The notes under the pieces were generated by a model. It had not been told where the DNA came from, made no database searches, and saw only the letters and a list, made by a program, of their open reading frames with translations. From Cordilura impudica (taxonomy: Eukaryota > Arthropoda > Insecta > Diptera > Scathophagidae), in contig OY821520.1 of NCBI GenBank assembly GCA_963682025.1, positions 183,887,036 through 183,951,035 on the forward strand: 64,000 nucleotides of DNA, written 5' to 3'. This document shows, piece after piece, positions 10,990-20,986 of this stretch (position 1 is its first letter; the number at the start of each line of letters is the position of its first letter). The translations under genes were made by a program, and so were the position numbers.

Positions 10990-11288
10990 AATATAACAAC
11001 AACAACAACTGAAAAAGACATATGAAGAAATTACAAGTCCTAAAAGCAAAATTTAACACAGAACTAAATAGACGACACAACCAGGAATGTTTCATAAACA
11101 AAACAGACAATGACCTACCAACAAATATAAAATGACTACTTGCATTAGCTTTAAACCACGCATTACACAATACAAAGATAATATTCCCTCTTTTGAAGGG
11201 CATCACATAAGGAGGGGATGGCATATAGACGTTACTAAATAACGAAGAAGATGCAGGAGTAAATCTTACATATAACACTTATGGACAT
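10990..11288 (+). pseudogene. Penelope-like element relic, N-terminal part
   Basis: The plus strand reads KKLQVLKAKFNTELNRRH then NKTDNDLPTNIK-stop-LLALALNHAL and FPLLKGIT. This matches the N-terminal part of Penelope-like reverse transcriptases, where a short N-x-T...LP block precedes a LxLGxxFxLP-type segment. Stops are present. The reading is cut at 11289 by the 12-kb TIR element and resumes at 23433. Identification depends on the continuation, which contains the reverse transcriptase core. Confidence 0.6.
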
Positions 11289-11796
11289 TAGGGTGTCCCA
11301 AAAAAATTATTTTTCGATTTTCATGGGTGCCCAAGCACCTTTTGAAAGCTTATAGGGTAAAGTATTTTTGTGATTTTTATTAGATTTTTCGGAAGAGGTT
11401 TAGAGAAATGCTAAAGTCGAATTTTACCCAAAAATTGGGATTCCCGGACATTTTTTGAGTTCTACTTATTACTTGGCCCATAACCACGATTTTCTTTGTT
11501 ACAAAGTCAATATTTTAAAAGAAGAATGTTCAAGCTTTACTTTTCTGTGTAGAAATCTTAAGTTTCGGTATTTTTTTTTTTTTGTTTTTTGAAAGTAATG
11601 CTTTGTAACTTTTAAAATTTATATCAAAGTTAAAAAAAACTAATGACGCGGTTTAAAATGTGGATAAAGGCTGAGTCATTTAAAAACAAATATTGAACTT
11701 GCTCTTGCCGTTCCAAAGTTATACCCTTTTTACGCTTTGTACCCATTTTGTGAAATTAAAAATATTCTAAGGTGTTTTTGCCGGTTATGCATCGGA
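11289..11796 (+). repeat. Left ~508-bp terminal inverted repeat of the 12-kb element
   Basis: Matching blocks shared with the right end include GCTTATAGGGTAAAGTATTT, GGAAGAGGTTTAGAG, GGGATTCCCGGACATTTTTT, CTTGCCGTTCCAAAGTTATA and GTTATGCATCGGA, in the same order. Alignment by eye shows mostly substitutions and short indels. Confidence 0.85.
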
Positions 11797-12356
11797 AAAT
11801 TATTGTGCAAGCATGCTTTGCGTAAAGAAGTTCTTTCCTTAAAAAAAAGTAAAAACATTTTCTGTGTCAAAAAGTTTTTCTACGATTTATAACAAATCGC
11901 GCAAATATTTATAAATCTATATAGGTATATAAAATACAAAAAATGCTTCTTTGTCCTGTATAGACTCTGAAACAACTTTTTACGAGGTGATTTGATAATG
12001 TTGTTAAAAAAATGTTTTAGCATTCCTCCTGGAAAAAATTAGAAAGGTACACAAGTGAACAATAAATTTTATGATATGGTGATGATAGGTATCAATTCAT
12101 GTTTAACTGGTACACTACATAAAAAAGAAATAGGTTTTATTGCTGTAGTAACCACATGCGGTTTAATTTACATCATTACAAAATTTAACAAGTGAAAAGT
12201 TTTGGCAACCTTGTCGTGATCAAACGTCAAAAAAACTTACTAGAAGATCAAAAATATAAAAAAAATTATTTGTGATAGAAGTTTTATTCAAAAAAATCTA
12301 AAAACTGTTTTGAAGTGGAGATTAGCTTATGCTCTATCTGTGTGAATTAAAAAACA

Positions 12357-13363
12357 ATGGCTGGAAATAAGCGTAAAAGTTTAATTAACAAAAATAAAAT
12401 TATCTGCTTGCAATGCAAAACAGAAGTGTTGGAAAGCGAAGATTGTTTGCAGTGTGATGGTTACAATAAAACTCTCCATTCGGTATGCACGAAAATGGAT
12501 AAAAGAAGAATAGACAAACTACTTAATAATTCATCTCTTGAGTATAAATGTCATTTCTGTGAGCCAAATGAGAGCAATGTTGTGGCTAGTGAATTGGCAG
12601 AAATAAAAACAAAGCTTAATCAGCTGGATGATATTAGGGAGACTATTAAATTTATGTCCTCACAATATGATTCAATTTTAAAGGGAGTTGTAACAAATAC
12701 AAGAAAAATAAATTCTTTACAAAAAGAAAATAATTTACTTCGTGATGAAGTCAAGCAATTAAAATCTTCTGTAAAATATTTAAATGATATAAGAGTTCAG
12801 AGTGATTGTATTGTTAATGGTGTAAAAGTTACAGATAAAGATTCGAAGGCTATGGATGTAGTATTGGATATAGCTAAAAAAACTGGTGCAGATATTTGTG
12901 AGGATGAGATTGAAGATGCCTATTTTTTACCAAATCGTAATAAGAAAAATGAAAAGAAGTCTATAGTTGTGAAGTTTATGAACAAGAAAAGCAAAAAAGT
13001 TTTTATGAATGAGAAATCTAAAATGAAGAATATGGATGATTTAAATACTGTTTATATAAATGATTGATGTGCAGAGAAACTTTGGAAATTTTTAATCATG
13101 CTAAATCTTTAAAAAATGTCGGCTATAAATTTGTTTATGCTAGAGGTGGAAATATTTTGGCGAAGAAAACATTGGAGTCCAAACCAATCCGCATTAAGTC
13201 AATGGACGATGTTGATCGTATTTTAACGGTTTCGGCTGGTGGTTCAAAGAAAGGGCGTACTTCTGCAGTTGTAATTGAAACATCTGACGATGGTGATAGC
13301 GATAATGATGATAGCAATGATGATGAGGACGGTGATGGTAATGCTTTTCAGTCTCCCAATTAA
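12357..13363 (+). CDS. Non-LTR ORF1: PHD-like finger, coiled coil, FP25K-like domain (frameshifted)
   Basis: The first segment (12357-13067, 236 codons from an ATG after AAAAACA) has a C4HC3 pattern at residues ~15-65 (CLQC, DCLQC, LHSVC, KCHFC). A heptad-rich coiled coil lies at ~75-140. The start of an FP25K-like RNA-binding domain follows, ending VYIND. The second segment (ATG 13067 to 13363) continues the same domain, with FNHAKSLKNVGYKFVYARGG and a D/S/E-rich acidic tail. The frames overlap as TGATG, so either a single-base deletion or a stop/restart joins them. The domain running across the junction favours a mutation. The product would coat element RNA. It lies 60 bp upstream of ORF2. 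Confidence 0.75.
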
Positions 13364-13423
13364 AATAAATTAAATAGTATTTACTTTAAATCTTTTTTTG
13401 TATTAATTTTTAATATTTTTTTA

Positions 13424-15904
13424 ATGATTTCTAAATATTTTAATAACTTAAATGCATACAACAACTTTATTAATAAGAGAAGTACACAGTTTTTGAACAT
13501 TCTATCAGTTAATATAAGGAGCGTTTCATCAATAAGTAAATGGAATAAATTTAAATATAAAATAAGTCAAATTAAAAGATTGCCTGATGTAATAACTGTA
13601 CAAGAAACTTGGTTCAGCAGGGAATGCCTTGATATTTACTCAATTCCAGGCTATGAAGTTATACATTCTTGCAGGGAAGACGGGTATGGAGGGAATTCTG
13701 TTTTTGTTAAATCACAATTAAGGTATAATATACTTCAAAATTTTAGCGAAGACTATCTAAATGTTGTGGCAATAGAGCTTGTGGATATCAAAGTAGATAA
13801 TAAACCCCTGATCATGACTTCTGTTTATAGATCACAGAAATGTAATATACAAACACTACTTACAAAAATTGATAATCTTCTTCAGGTATATAATAGTCAT
13901 CCGCGTATGTTCGTTGGTGATTTAAATGTGGATGTTTTGTCTAGCAGCAGAATCAAAACTCTTTTGTTCGACGTTTTTTTGGAATACAATATGTTTTCCT
14001 GTCATGCTTTAGTAACAAGACCACAAAGTAACACATCTATTGACTGTGTTTTTACAAATTTATCCCGTGATGTTTTCGTATATTCAATTGAAAATGAACT
14101 GAGCGATCATAACCTGATAAGTTGTGGCTTTGATATGGGAATACTGACCCAAAATACAGTTATTGGAAAAAAATATAAAACGGATTATGAGCAATTTGGT
14201 CTTTATTTGGATGAGAATCTAGTAATCTCAGACTCATGTAGAGGTTCTTCAGAGTTGTGTGATACATTAATTAATACTTTTTCAGCTGCAGCATCACACT
14301 GTACTAAAGTAATAACAAAACGCTCAACAATACGTAAAAAATTAACCCCGTGGATAACGGATAATTTGCTATCTTTGATTGCCTTCAAAGAAAGTTTATT
14401 AAAGGCTCGAAGAAAAAATCGTAGCAATAAAGCTCTAGCTAACCAACTTAAAAGAATAAGTAAAATAATAAAGAATTGCAACTACATGCTTATGAATAAT
14501 TATTACAAGAACAACTTGCAACTATGTAGTGGTGATCCAAAAAGAACGTGGCAGTTTTTGAACAGAGAGCTTGGTCGTAATAACCGTTCTGTAAAAAACG
14601 TCGTAAATGAAAATGGGAGTATTTTGACAATTGATGAAGAGAAAGATATGGCATTTAATGATTTTTTTGTTAAAACTGTAAACAATATACAATTAAAAAT
14701 ACCGGTAAATGTGGATGATGACGTTAATTTTTTTCGTACTCTAATACCTCAAAGAAATACTTTTGTTTTGAAAAAGGTAAGCAGGATGAATATTGAAGAA
14801 GTTTTGAAAAATTTAAAAAGCAATAAAAGTCCAGGTTATGATGGTATAACTCCTAAAATGTTATTGACAAGATTTGATTTAGTAGCTGATATATTAGCAG
14901 CTGCTTTTAATAATATGATTGATGAAGGAAGTTTTCCTAATGCGCTAAAAATACATAAAATAATCCCAATACCTAAAGTTATTGGATCGAATAATATTGC
15001 AAATTTTCGGCCTATATCGGTTTTAAATATTTTGGATAAGATTTTTGAAAAACTTATATTTTACCAACTCTCTGATTATCTTGACAGAAATAAAATTTTA
15101 TTTGAAAATCAATTTGGTTTTAAAAAAGGAGCTGGAACTGAGGAAGCAGTGGTCAGTGTTGTTGATTATTTATGTGGTGAGCTGGATGCGGGCTTTTGTG
15201 GTGTTGCAGGTGTCTTTTTTGATTATTCCAAAGCATTTGATCTAGTAAATCACAATATTTTAATAGAAAAGCTTAAAATGATTGGAGTAGCGGGGAAAAC
15301 TCTGGATATTTTTATGCATTACTTATCTAACAGAAAGCAGTTTGTTCAGGTGGGTGAGTCAAAAAGTTTAATGAAGCCTGTAATTTGCGGTGTTCCCCAG
15401 GGAAGTGTCCTTGGTCCGTTGCTGTTTAAAATTTTTGTTAATGATATATTTAATATAAACTTTTACGGAAAATTATTTATGTATGCTGATGACGTTTGCC
15501 TATTTTATAGATATAATCATTTGAAGGTTTTGCAGACCCAGATTGAGTACGATGCCGCAATACTATCAGAGTTCTCGAGACTCAATAGACTTGTTCTAAA
15601 CACAGATAAGACAAAGGTTATAAGATTTAAACCATACCGTTCTAGAAATGAAGAAAAGATGACTGTTCATATAGATGGTAGTTTGATTACTGAGTCTGAT
15701 ATGGTGAAGTATTTAGGAGTAAACTTGAACCACAACTTACTATGGGATTCTCATATAAATATGTTAAAATCAAAAATTTCTTCCGGGATTGGTATTCTCT
15801 ACAAGTTTAAAAATAAGCTAAGTCTTGAGGTAAAAATGCTGCTTTACCAGTCACTTGTACATTCCCATTTAACATACCTTCCAATAATTTACGGATGTAG
15901 AATC
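13424..15904 (+). pseudogene. Non-LTR ORF2, endonuclease-reverse transcriptase (N-terminal 827 codons)
   Basis: The frame opens at an ATG and stays intact for 827 codons. An APE-type endonuclease is seen first (LSVNIRS near residue 28, VQETWF near 60, GDLNVD near 165, SDHNLI near 225). The reverse transcriptase follows: KSNKSPGYDG, IIPIPKV, FRPISVLN, FFDYSKAFDLVNH, GVPQGSVLGPLLF and MYADDV (catalytic motif near residue 687). At 15905 a 4.1-kb LTR-type array interrupts it after YGCR, and the open frame runs on into foreign sequence. The rest of the protein is at 19991-20410. The element would have been recently capable of making a full enzyme apart from this insertion and the ORF1 frameshift. 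Confidence 0.88.
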
Positions 15905-16642
15905 TGTGATGATGTTACACACATCTTCATTTATCTTTATTTATTTCATTTATTCATCTTTATTTGTTTATATTTTTTTGTTTGTTTTTGTTTACTATAT
16001 GCACATGCACATATTTATTTGTATTTATTTGTTTACATTTATTTATTTTTTTGCATATCTTTTCTTTTCATTCAACACATACCACAAAGTACACCAACCT
16101 TGGGTAAAGGGTTGAATTACAAAACTATAAATTATTGTGTAATTAAATATCACTGGAATGCAAAATGACAAATTTGTGAAAATTCAAATTGTGTCAATAA
16201 CCCATGACAAGTAGGAATGTCACTCAAATTTTGAGGGGAAAAATTTAAATTGATTATTGAACGTTTTCTGATTGGCTATTGAGCCCAACGTTCAAAAATC
16301 AATGAATTTGTAATATGCGAATGTAAAGAAAAGAGAAAGACTATTATTTAAATTAAGTAAAAATAAAAATTATAATGATATAAAACACCAACATTTTCAA
16401 ATAAATAATCAATTATAATTCTGATTTGAAAGGGTTATAATTAAAACCAAACAGAGATTTTCTCTTTTTACTGGCATATTCTGCCAAAGGGTTCAAACAT
16501 TGGCATAATCTGCCTACGTGCTGTATAAAAAAAAGTGCATCTAGCGTGCACGCGGGAACTGCTTTGAGGAAAGCACTTGACAAAATTCCTCCTGAGATTG
16601 GTCCGGTTCTCACCCAATCTTAGTCTCCTTTTGTACACCCTC
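15905..16642 (+). repeat. LTR-like segment, unit 1
   Basis: It starts TGTGATG and the homologous end is defined by where unit 3 leaves the repeat (…TTTTGTACACCCTC). It contains a GATTGGCTATTGAGCC inverted-CCAAT-like box (about 16271), two TGGCATA(T/A)TCTGCC half-repeats (16472 and 16500) and a TATA box with a possible start region (16523-16560). No coding capacity. The CA-type 3' terminus is not clear; TGTACA six bases earlier is an alternative end. Confidence 0.6.
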
Positions 16643-16643
16643 C

Positions 16644-16662
16644 TGGCAGGATCGCCATATAG
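16644..16662 (+). promoter_or_regulatory. Candidate primer-binding site / leader motif
   Basis: TGGCAGGATCGCCATATAG follows the LTR-like segment by one base. A TGG start is typical where a tRNA 3' end primes reverse transcription, but I cannot assign a tRNA. The GGATCGCCATATAGTGTA core recurs at about 16845 in the same unit, at the equivalent places in unit 2, and inverted three times at 19781-19860. Those repeats argue it may instead be a leader repeat. Confidence 0.35.
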
Positions 16663-17462
16663 TGTAAATGGGACGCCAGCTAGGATCACCAAATATTATA
16701 AAAATCGCTGGACTGTTAGATTATCGTCATCATATAACAATTTTTGCTGCTCTTTCCGTTCATCCATTTCTATGCTGATTCTAACTCTGTTCTTTGTAGG
16801 CATCTATATAGTGGTGTAGGTGTTTACAGGATCGGTGTTTGCAGGATCGCCATATAGTGTAAAAGTGCCATATAGTGTAAAGTATGTGAGTATATGTTAT
16901 GTAACGAACCCCGAAAGATAAGATAGAATATGAGAAAATAATGAGGGAAAATCCTCGAAAATTTTAAAGAATCAAAAGGACACACCACGCGACATAGAAT
17001 AGATGACTAAAAATTTATCGTAATTTCGAAAAGAAAATAATTATTTTTAAAATAAAAGATGAAAATTGCCATGTCATTGACCACATGAAATTATACATGT
17101 TTCGATTGATGTAATTAATATGAAATCTAAATGAGAAATTTAATAGATATAAAATGAAAATTCAATTTTATATGTAAAAGGAAATATGAAATCATATCAT
17201 AATAATACTTTAAAATTATAAACGTAAATGAAAAAGTAAAATTGTATAGATTGTTAATTACTACACATAAGAGCACATAGTAAACTTACTTATTTATATT
17301 GTTAATAAATAGATATAGAAATTACTTATTACATTTTTTTATATAATATTATATCACAAAAACAAAATTAGAATAACCACTAAGTTTAAGAGAAACAAAA
17401 ATAACATTTTTATTTTAGGTAATGAAATTCATGAATTTTCTAAAACCCATAAATTTCATCTT

Positions 17463-17473
17463 AAGGGTAGGGG
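17463..17473 (+). promoter_or_regulatory. Polypurine tract before LTR-like unit 2
   Basis: AAGGGTAGGGG lies directly upstream of the TGTGATG start at 17474. It is repeated at 19032-19042 before unit 3 and is absent before unit 1, where the ORF2 target sequence sits instead. That is what is expected of a plus-strand primer site next to 3' LTRs. Confidence 0.65.
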
Positions 17474-19042
17474 TGTGATGATGTTACACACATCTTCATT
17501 TATCTTTATTTATTTCATTTATTCATCTTTATTTGTTTATATTTTTTTGTTTATTTTTGTTTACTATATGCACATGCACATATTTATTTGTATTTATTTG
17601 TTTACATTTATTTATTTTTTTGCATATCTTTTCTTTTCATTCAACACATACCACAAAGTACACCAACCTTGGGTAAAGGGTTGAATTACAAAACTATAAA
17701 TTATTGTGTAATTAAATATCACTGGAATGCAAAATGACAAATTTGTGAAAATTCAAATTGTGTCAATAACCCATGACAAGTAGGAATGTCACTCAAATTT
17801 TGAGGGGAAAAATTTAAATTGATTATTGAACGTTTTCTGATTGGCTATTGAGCCCAACGTTCAAAAATCAATGAATTTGTAATATGCGAATGTAAAGAAA
17901 AGAGAAAGACTATTATTTAAATTAAGTAAAAATAAAAATTATAATGATATAAAACACCAACATTTTCAAATAAATAATCAATTATAATTCTGATTTGAAA
18001 GGGTTATAATTAAAACCAAACAGAGATTTTCTCTTTTTACTGGCATATTCTGCCAAAGGGTTCAAACATTGGCATAATCTGCCTACGTGCTGTATAAAAA
18101 AAAGTGCATCTAGCGTGCACGCGGGAACTGCTTTGAGGAAAGCACTTGACAAAATTCCTCCTGAGATTGGTCCGGTTCTCACCCAATCTTAGTCTCCTTT
18201 TGTACACCCTCCTGGCAGGATCGCCATATAGTGTAAATGGGACGCCAGCTAGGATCACCAAATATTATAAAAATCGCTGGACTGTTAGATTATCGTCATC
18301 ATATAACAATTTTTGCTGCTCTTTCCGTTCATCCATTTCTATGCTGATTCTAACTCTGTTCTTTGTAGGCATCTATATAGTGGTGTAGGTGTTTACAGGA
18401 TCGGTGTTTGCAGGATCGCCATATAGTGTAGAAGTGCCATATAGTGTAAAGTATGTGAGTATATGTTATGTAACGAACCCCGAAAGATAAGATAGAATAT
18501 GAGAAAATAATGAGGGAAAATCCTCGAAAATTTTAAAGAATCAAAAGGACACACCACGCGACATAGAATAGATGACTAAAAATTTATCGTAATTTCGAAA
18601 AGAAAATAATTATTTTTAAAATAAAAGATGAAAATTGCCATGTCATTGACCACATGAAATTATACATGTTTCGATTGATGTAATTAATATGAAATCTAAA
18701 TGAGAAATTTAATAGATATAAAATGAAAATTCAATTTTATATGTAAAAGGAAATATGAAATCATATCATAATAATACTTTAAAATTATAAACGTAAATGA
18801 AAAAGTAAAATTGTATAGATTGTTAATTACTACACATAAGAGCACATAGTAAACTTACTTATTTATATTGTTAATAAATAGATATAGAAATTACTTATTA
18901 CATTTTTTTATATAATATTATATCACAAAAACAAAATTAGAATAACCACTAAGTTTAAGAGAAACAAAAATAACATTTTTATTTTAGGTAATGAAATTCA
19001 TGAATTTTCTAAAACCCATAAATTTCATCTTAAGGGTAGGGG
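17474..19042 (+). repeat. Second full 1569-bp unit
   Basis: It is the same as 15905-17473 with only isolated substitutions visible (for example an A/G at 18428 versus 16859). Open frames of 66-80 codons recur at identical offsets in each unit and are not credible genes. The near identity implies a recent duplication or recombination, or an assembly duplication. Confidence 0.8.
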
Positions 19043-19780
19043 TGTGATGATGTTACACACATCTTCATTTATCTTTATTTATTTCATTTATTCATCTTTA
19101 TTTGTTTATATTTTTTTGTTTATTTTTGTTTACTATATGCACATGCACATATTTATTTGTATTTATTTGTTTACATTTATTTATTTTTTTGCATATCTTT
19201 TCTTTTCATTCAACACATACCACAAAGTACACCAACCTTGGGTAAAGGGTTGAATTACAAAACTATAAATTATTGTGTAATTAAATATCACTGGAATGCA
19301 AAATGACAAATTTGTGAAAATTCAAATTGTGTCAATAACCCATGACAAGTAGGAATGTCACTCAAATTTTGAGGGGAAAAATTTAAATTGATTATTGAAC
19401 GTTTTCTGATTGGCTATTGAGCCCAACGTTCAAAAATCAATGAATTTGTAATATGCGAATGTAAAGAAAAGAGAAAGACTATTATTTAAATTAAGTAAAA
19501 ATAAAAATTATAATGATATAAAACACCAACATTTTCAAATAAATAATCAATTATAATTCTGATTTGAAAGGGTTATAATTAAAACCAAACAGAGATTTTC
19601 TCTTTTTACTGGCATATTCTGCCAAAGGGTTCAAACATTGGCATAATCTGCCTACGTGCTGTATAAAAAAAAGTGCATCTAGCGTGCACGCGGGAACTGC
19701 TTTGAGGAAAGCACTTGACAAAATTCCTCCTGAGATTGGTCCGGTTCTCACCCAATCTTAGTCTCCTTTTGTACACCCTC
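19043..19780 (+). repeat. Third, LTR-only unit
   Basis: It matches the first 738 bp of the other units, then stops at CACCCTC, where sequence switches to inverted leader motifs. The length matches a terminal LTR, which is why the unit boundary is used to define the LTR. Confidence 0.7.
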
Positions 19781-19990
19781 ATACACTATATGGCGATCCT
19801 TCCAAGCTAACACTATATGGCGACCCTGCCCCCTCATACACTATATGGCGATCCTGCCCCCATACATACACTATATTAAATTTAAATGCCACTATGTACG
19901 TAGATTGCTACAAGGCATACATTATATAACGGTCCAGCGATTTTTATAATATTTGGTGATCCTAGCTGGCGTCCCACCTACACTATAATC
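19781..19990 (-). repeat. Inverted leader-derived segment closing the array
   Basis: The complement strand contains three copies of GGATCGCCATATAGTGTA or close variants (near 19783-19800, 19810-19828 and 19836-19855). It also contains, at 19928-19985, the reverse complement of the leader segment at 16655-16710 (GGGACGCCAGCTAGGATCAC ... AAAATCGCTGGAC). So the right end of the insertion is internal sequence in opposite orientation, not an LTR end. Confidence 0.7.
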
Positions 19991-20410
19991 AATCAGTCAT
20001 TGAAATCTCTTCAGTCTGCTCAAAATAAAGCTCTAAAGCTTGTTTATAACCTTCCTATAACGCATTCTACGTTGGATCTGTTTAAAACGTATGCAAAAAA
20101 TATTCTGCCAATTCGAGGTCTATATAAACATAAAATTTTGACATATGTTTTTAGATCTTTGAAAGGAAATCCTCAACAATCCATTCAGTTTACACAAAAT
20201 GTATTCTACACTCGACGAATTACCAGACAAGCTTTAAATTTAAGTTCAGTGAGATGTCGTCTGGACCTGACTAAACAGCGTATTGCTTTTGCTGGACCAC
20301 ATGAGTATAATGAACTACCAGTTAACTTACGAAATATACAAGTTCTTTCAACTTTTAAGAACCACCTAAAAAGCTATTTACTTCAAAACGTAGAAACGCT
20401 TCTTATGTAA
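19991..20410 (+). pseudogene. Non-LTR ORF2, C-terminal fragment
   Basis: It reads NQSLKSLQSAQNKALKLVYN... through AKNILPIRGLYKHKILTYVF to a TAA at 20408-20410, about 139 codons. This is the usual tail after the reverse transcriptase palm/thumb in CR1/Jockey-group ORF2 proteins. It resumes directly after the LTR array. The two halves are one base out of frame relative to each other across the AATC duplication, suggesting a small indel at the insertion site. Confidence 0.8.
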
Positions 20411-20652
20411 TTTGTTTTTTTTTTCTCATACTTTTAAAATATATTGTTGTTGAATATGTTTTTATCTAAATTAAAATTTCCAAAAAATACTTAACAAATT
20501 TTTATTATGTAATTAATCTTCTAAGCATAGAATGTAAAATTGCCTACTATAGCCTCTTTTAAGCCTTTAAGGCGCTGAGGCGTTAACTTTTTATTAATTG
20601 TTACCTAATTTTTTATTGAATTAATAAATAAAATAAAAAAAAAAAAAAAATA
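20411..20652 (+). other. 3' UTR and poly-A tail of the non-LTR element
   Basis: The sequence contains GCCTTTAAGGCGCTGAGGCG and then AATTAATAAATAAAATAAAA followed by an A-run to about 20650. The A-rich terminus marks the 3' end of the retrotransposon. I could not match the following TACTTGAGG to a 5' target duplication. Confidence 0.65.
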
Positions 20653-20986
20653 CTTGAGGTATATACAAGTCATCATAGAATTGAAAAGTGGAATGGATCA
20701 GGTATATTTTACTCAACTGATTTGCTACTTAAAATGTTATTCGGATTTCCCACTTTAAGACTGAAGAAGTCATTCTTAATGACACAGGTAGTTTTTTTCT
20801 ATAATTTTGAGAAAATCATTGTAAATTTTCCAGTAATTTTATTGCTGCATCAGGCAAATTTTTAAAAAAATGAATATATAAATTTGTTTTTTAACATATG
20901 TTTGTCATTGTTATTTTTCAAGTGATAGTGAAAAGTTATAAAGTGTGTAATTTTTAATATAGTGAAAATAGCGTTTAAAAATAAAT
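20653..20986. other. 5' flank of the transposase relic inside the 12-kb element
   Basis: No motif is recognised. It probably represents original interior of the TIR element between the left inverted repeat and the transposase start. Confidence 0.4.

Larger units (their letters stand above)
15905..19990 (+). mobile_element. LTR-element concatemer, 1569-bp unit, 2.5 copies, inserted in ORF2
   Basis: Units start TGTGATGATGTTACACACAT at 15905, 17474 and 19043, exactly 1569 bp apart, and are almost identical. Each unit start is preceded in copies 2 and 3 by a polypurine tract AAGGGTAGGGG. A stretch of about 738 bp beginning at each start has LTR features (TG start, TATAAAAAAAAG at about 16526). 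It is followed by a TGG-starting primer-site-like sequence at 16644. This reads as LTR-internal-LTR-internal-LTR, with an 831-bp non-coding internal region. The array is flanked by AATC (15901-15904 and 19991-19994). The last 210 bp are inverted copies of internal leader sequence instead of a normal end. Confidence 0.72.
12250..20652 (+). mobile_element. CR1/Jockey-group non-LTR retrotransposon, split by an LTR array
   Basis: It comprises ORF1 (12357-13363, frameshifted), ORF2 (13424-15904 plus 19991-20410) and a 3' end with AATAAATAAAATAAAA followed by a poly-A run ending near 20652. The 5' boundary is not visible; 12250 is an estimate upstream of the first ORF. Such elements copy themselves by target-primed reverse transcription. 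ORF1 carries a PHD-like zinc finger, a coiled coil and an FP25K-like domain, which is common in CR1-like and related insect elements. The clade is not resolved. Confidence 0.75.

Noticed and set aside
15906..16115. 69-codon hydrophobic frame recurring at 17475 and 19044
   Set aside because: It comes from T-rich sequence at the start of each LTR-like unit; recurrence only reflects the tandem repeat.
15905..19990. CRISPR-like or satellite interpretation of the repeats
   Set aside because: The unit is 1.57 kb with polypurine tract and TG start at each boundary, and the host is a eukaryote; an LTR array fits better.
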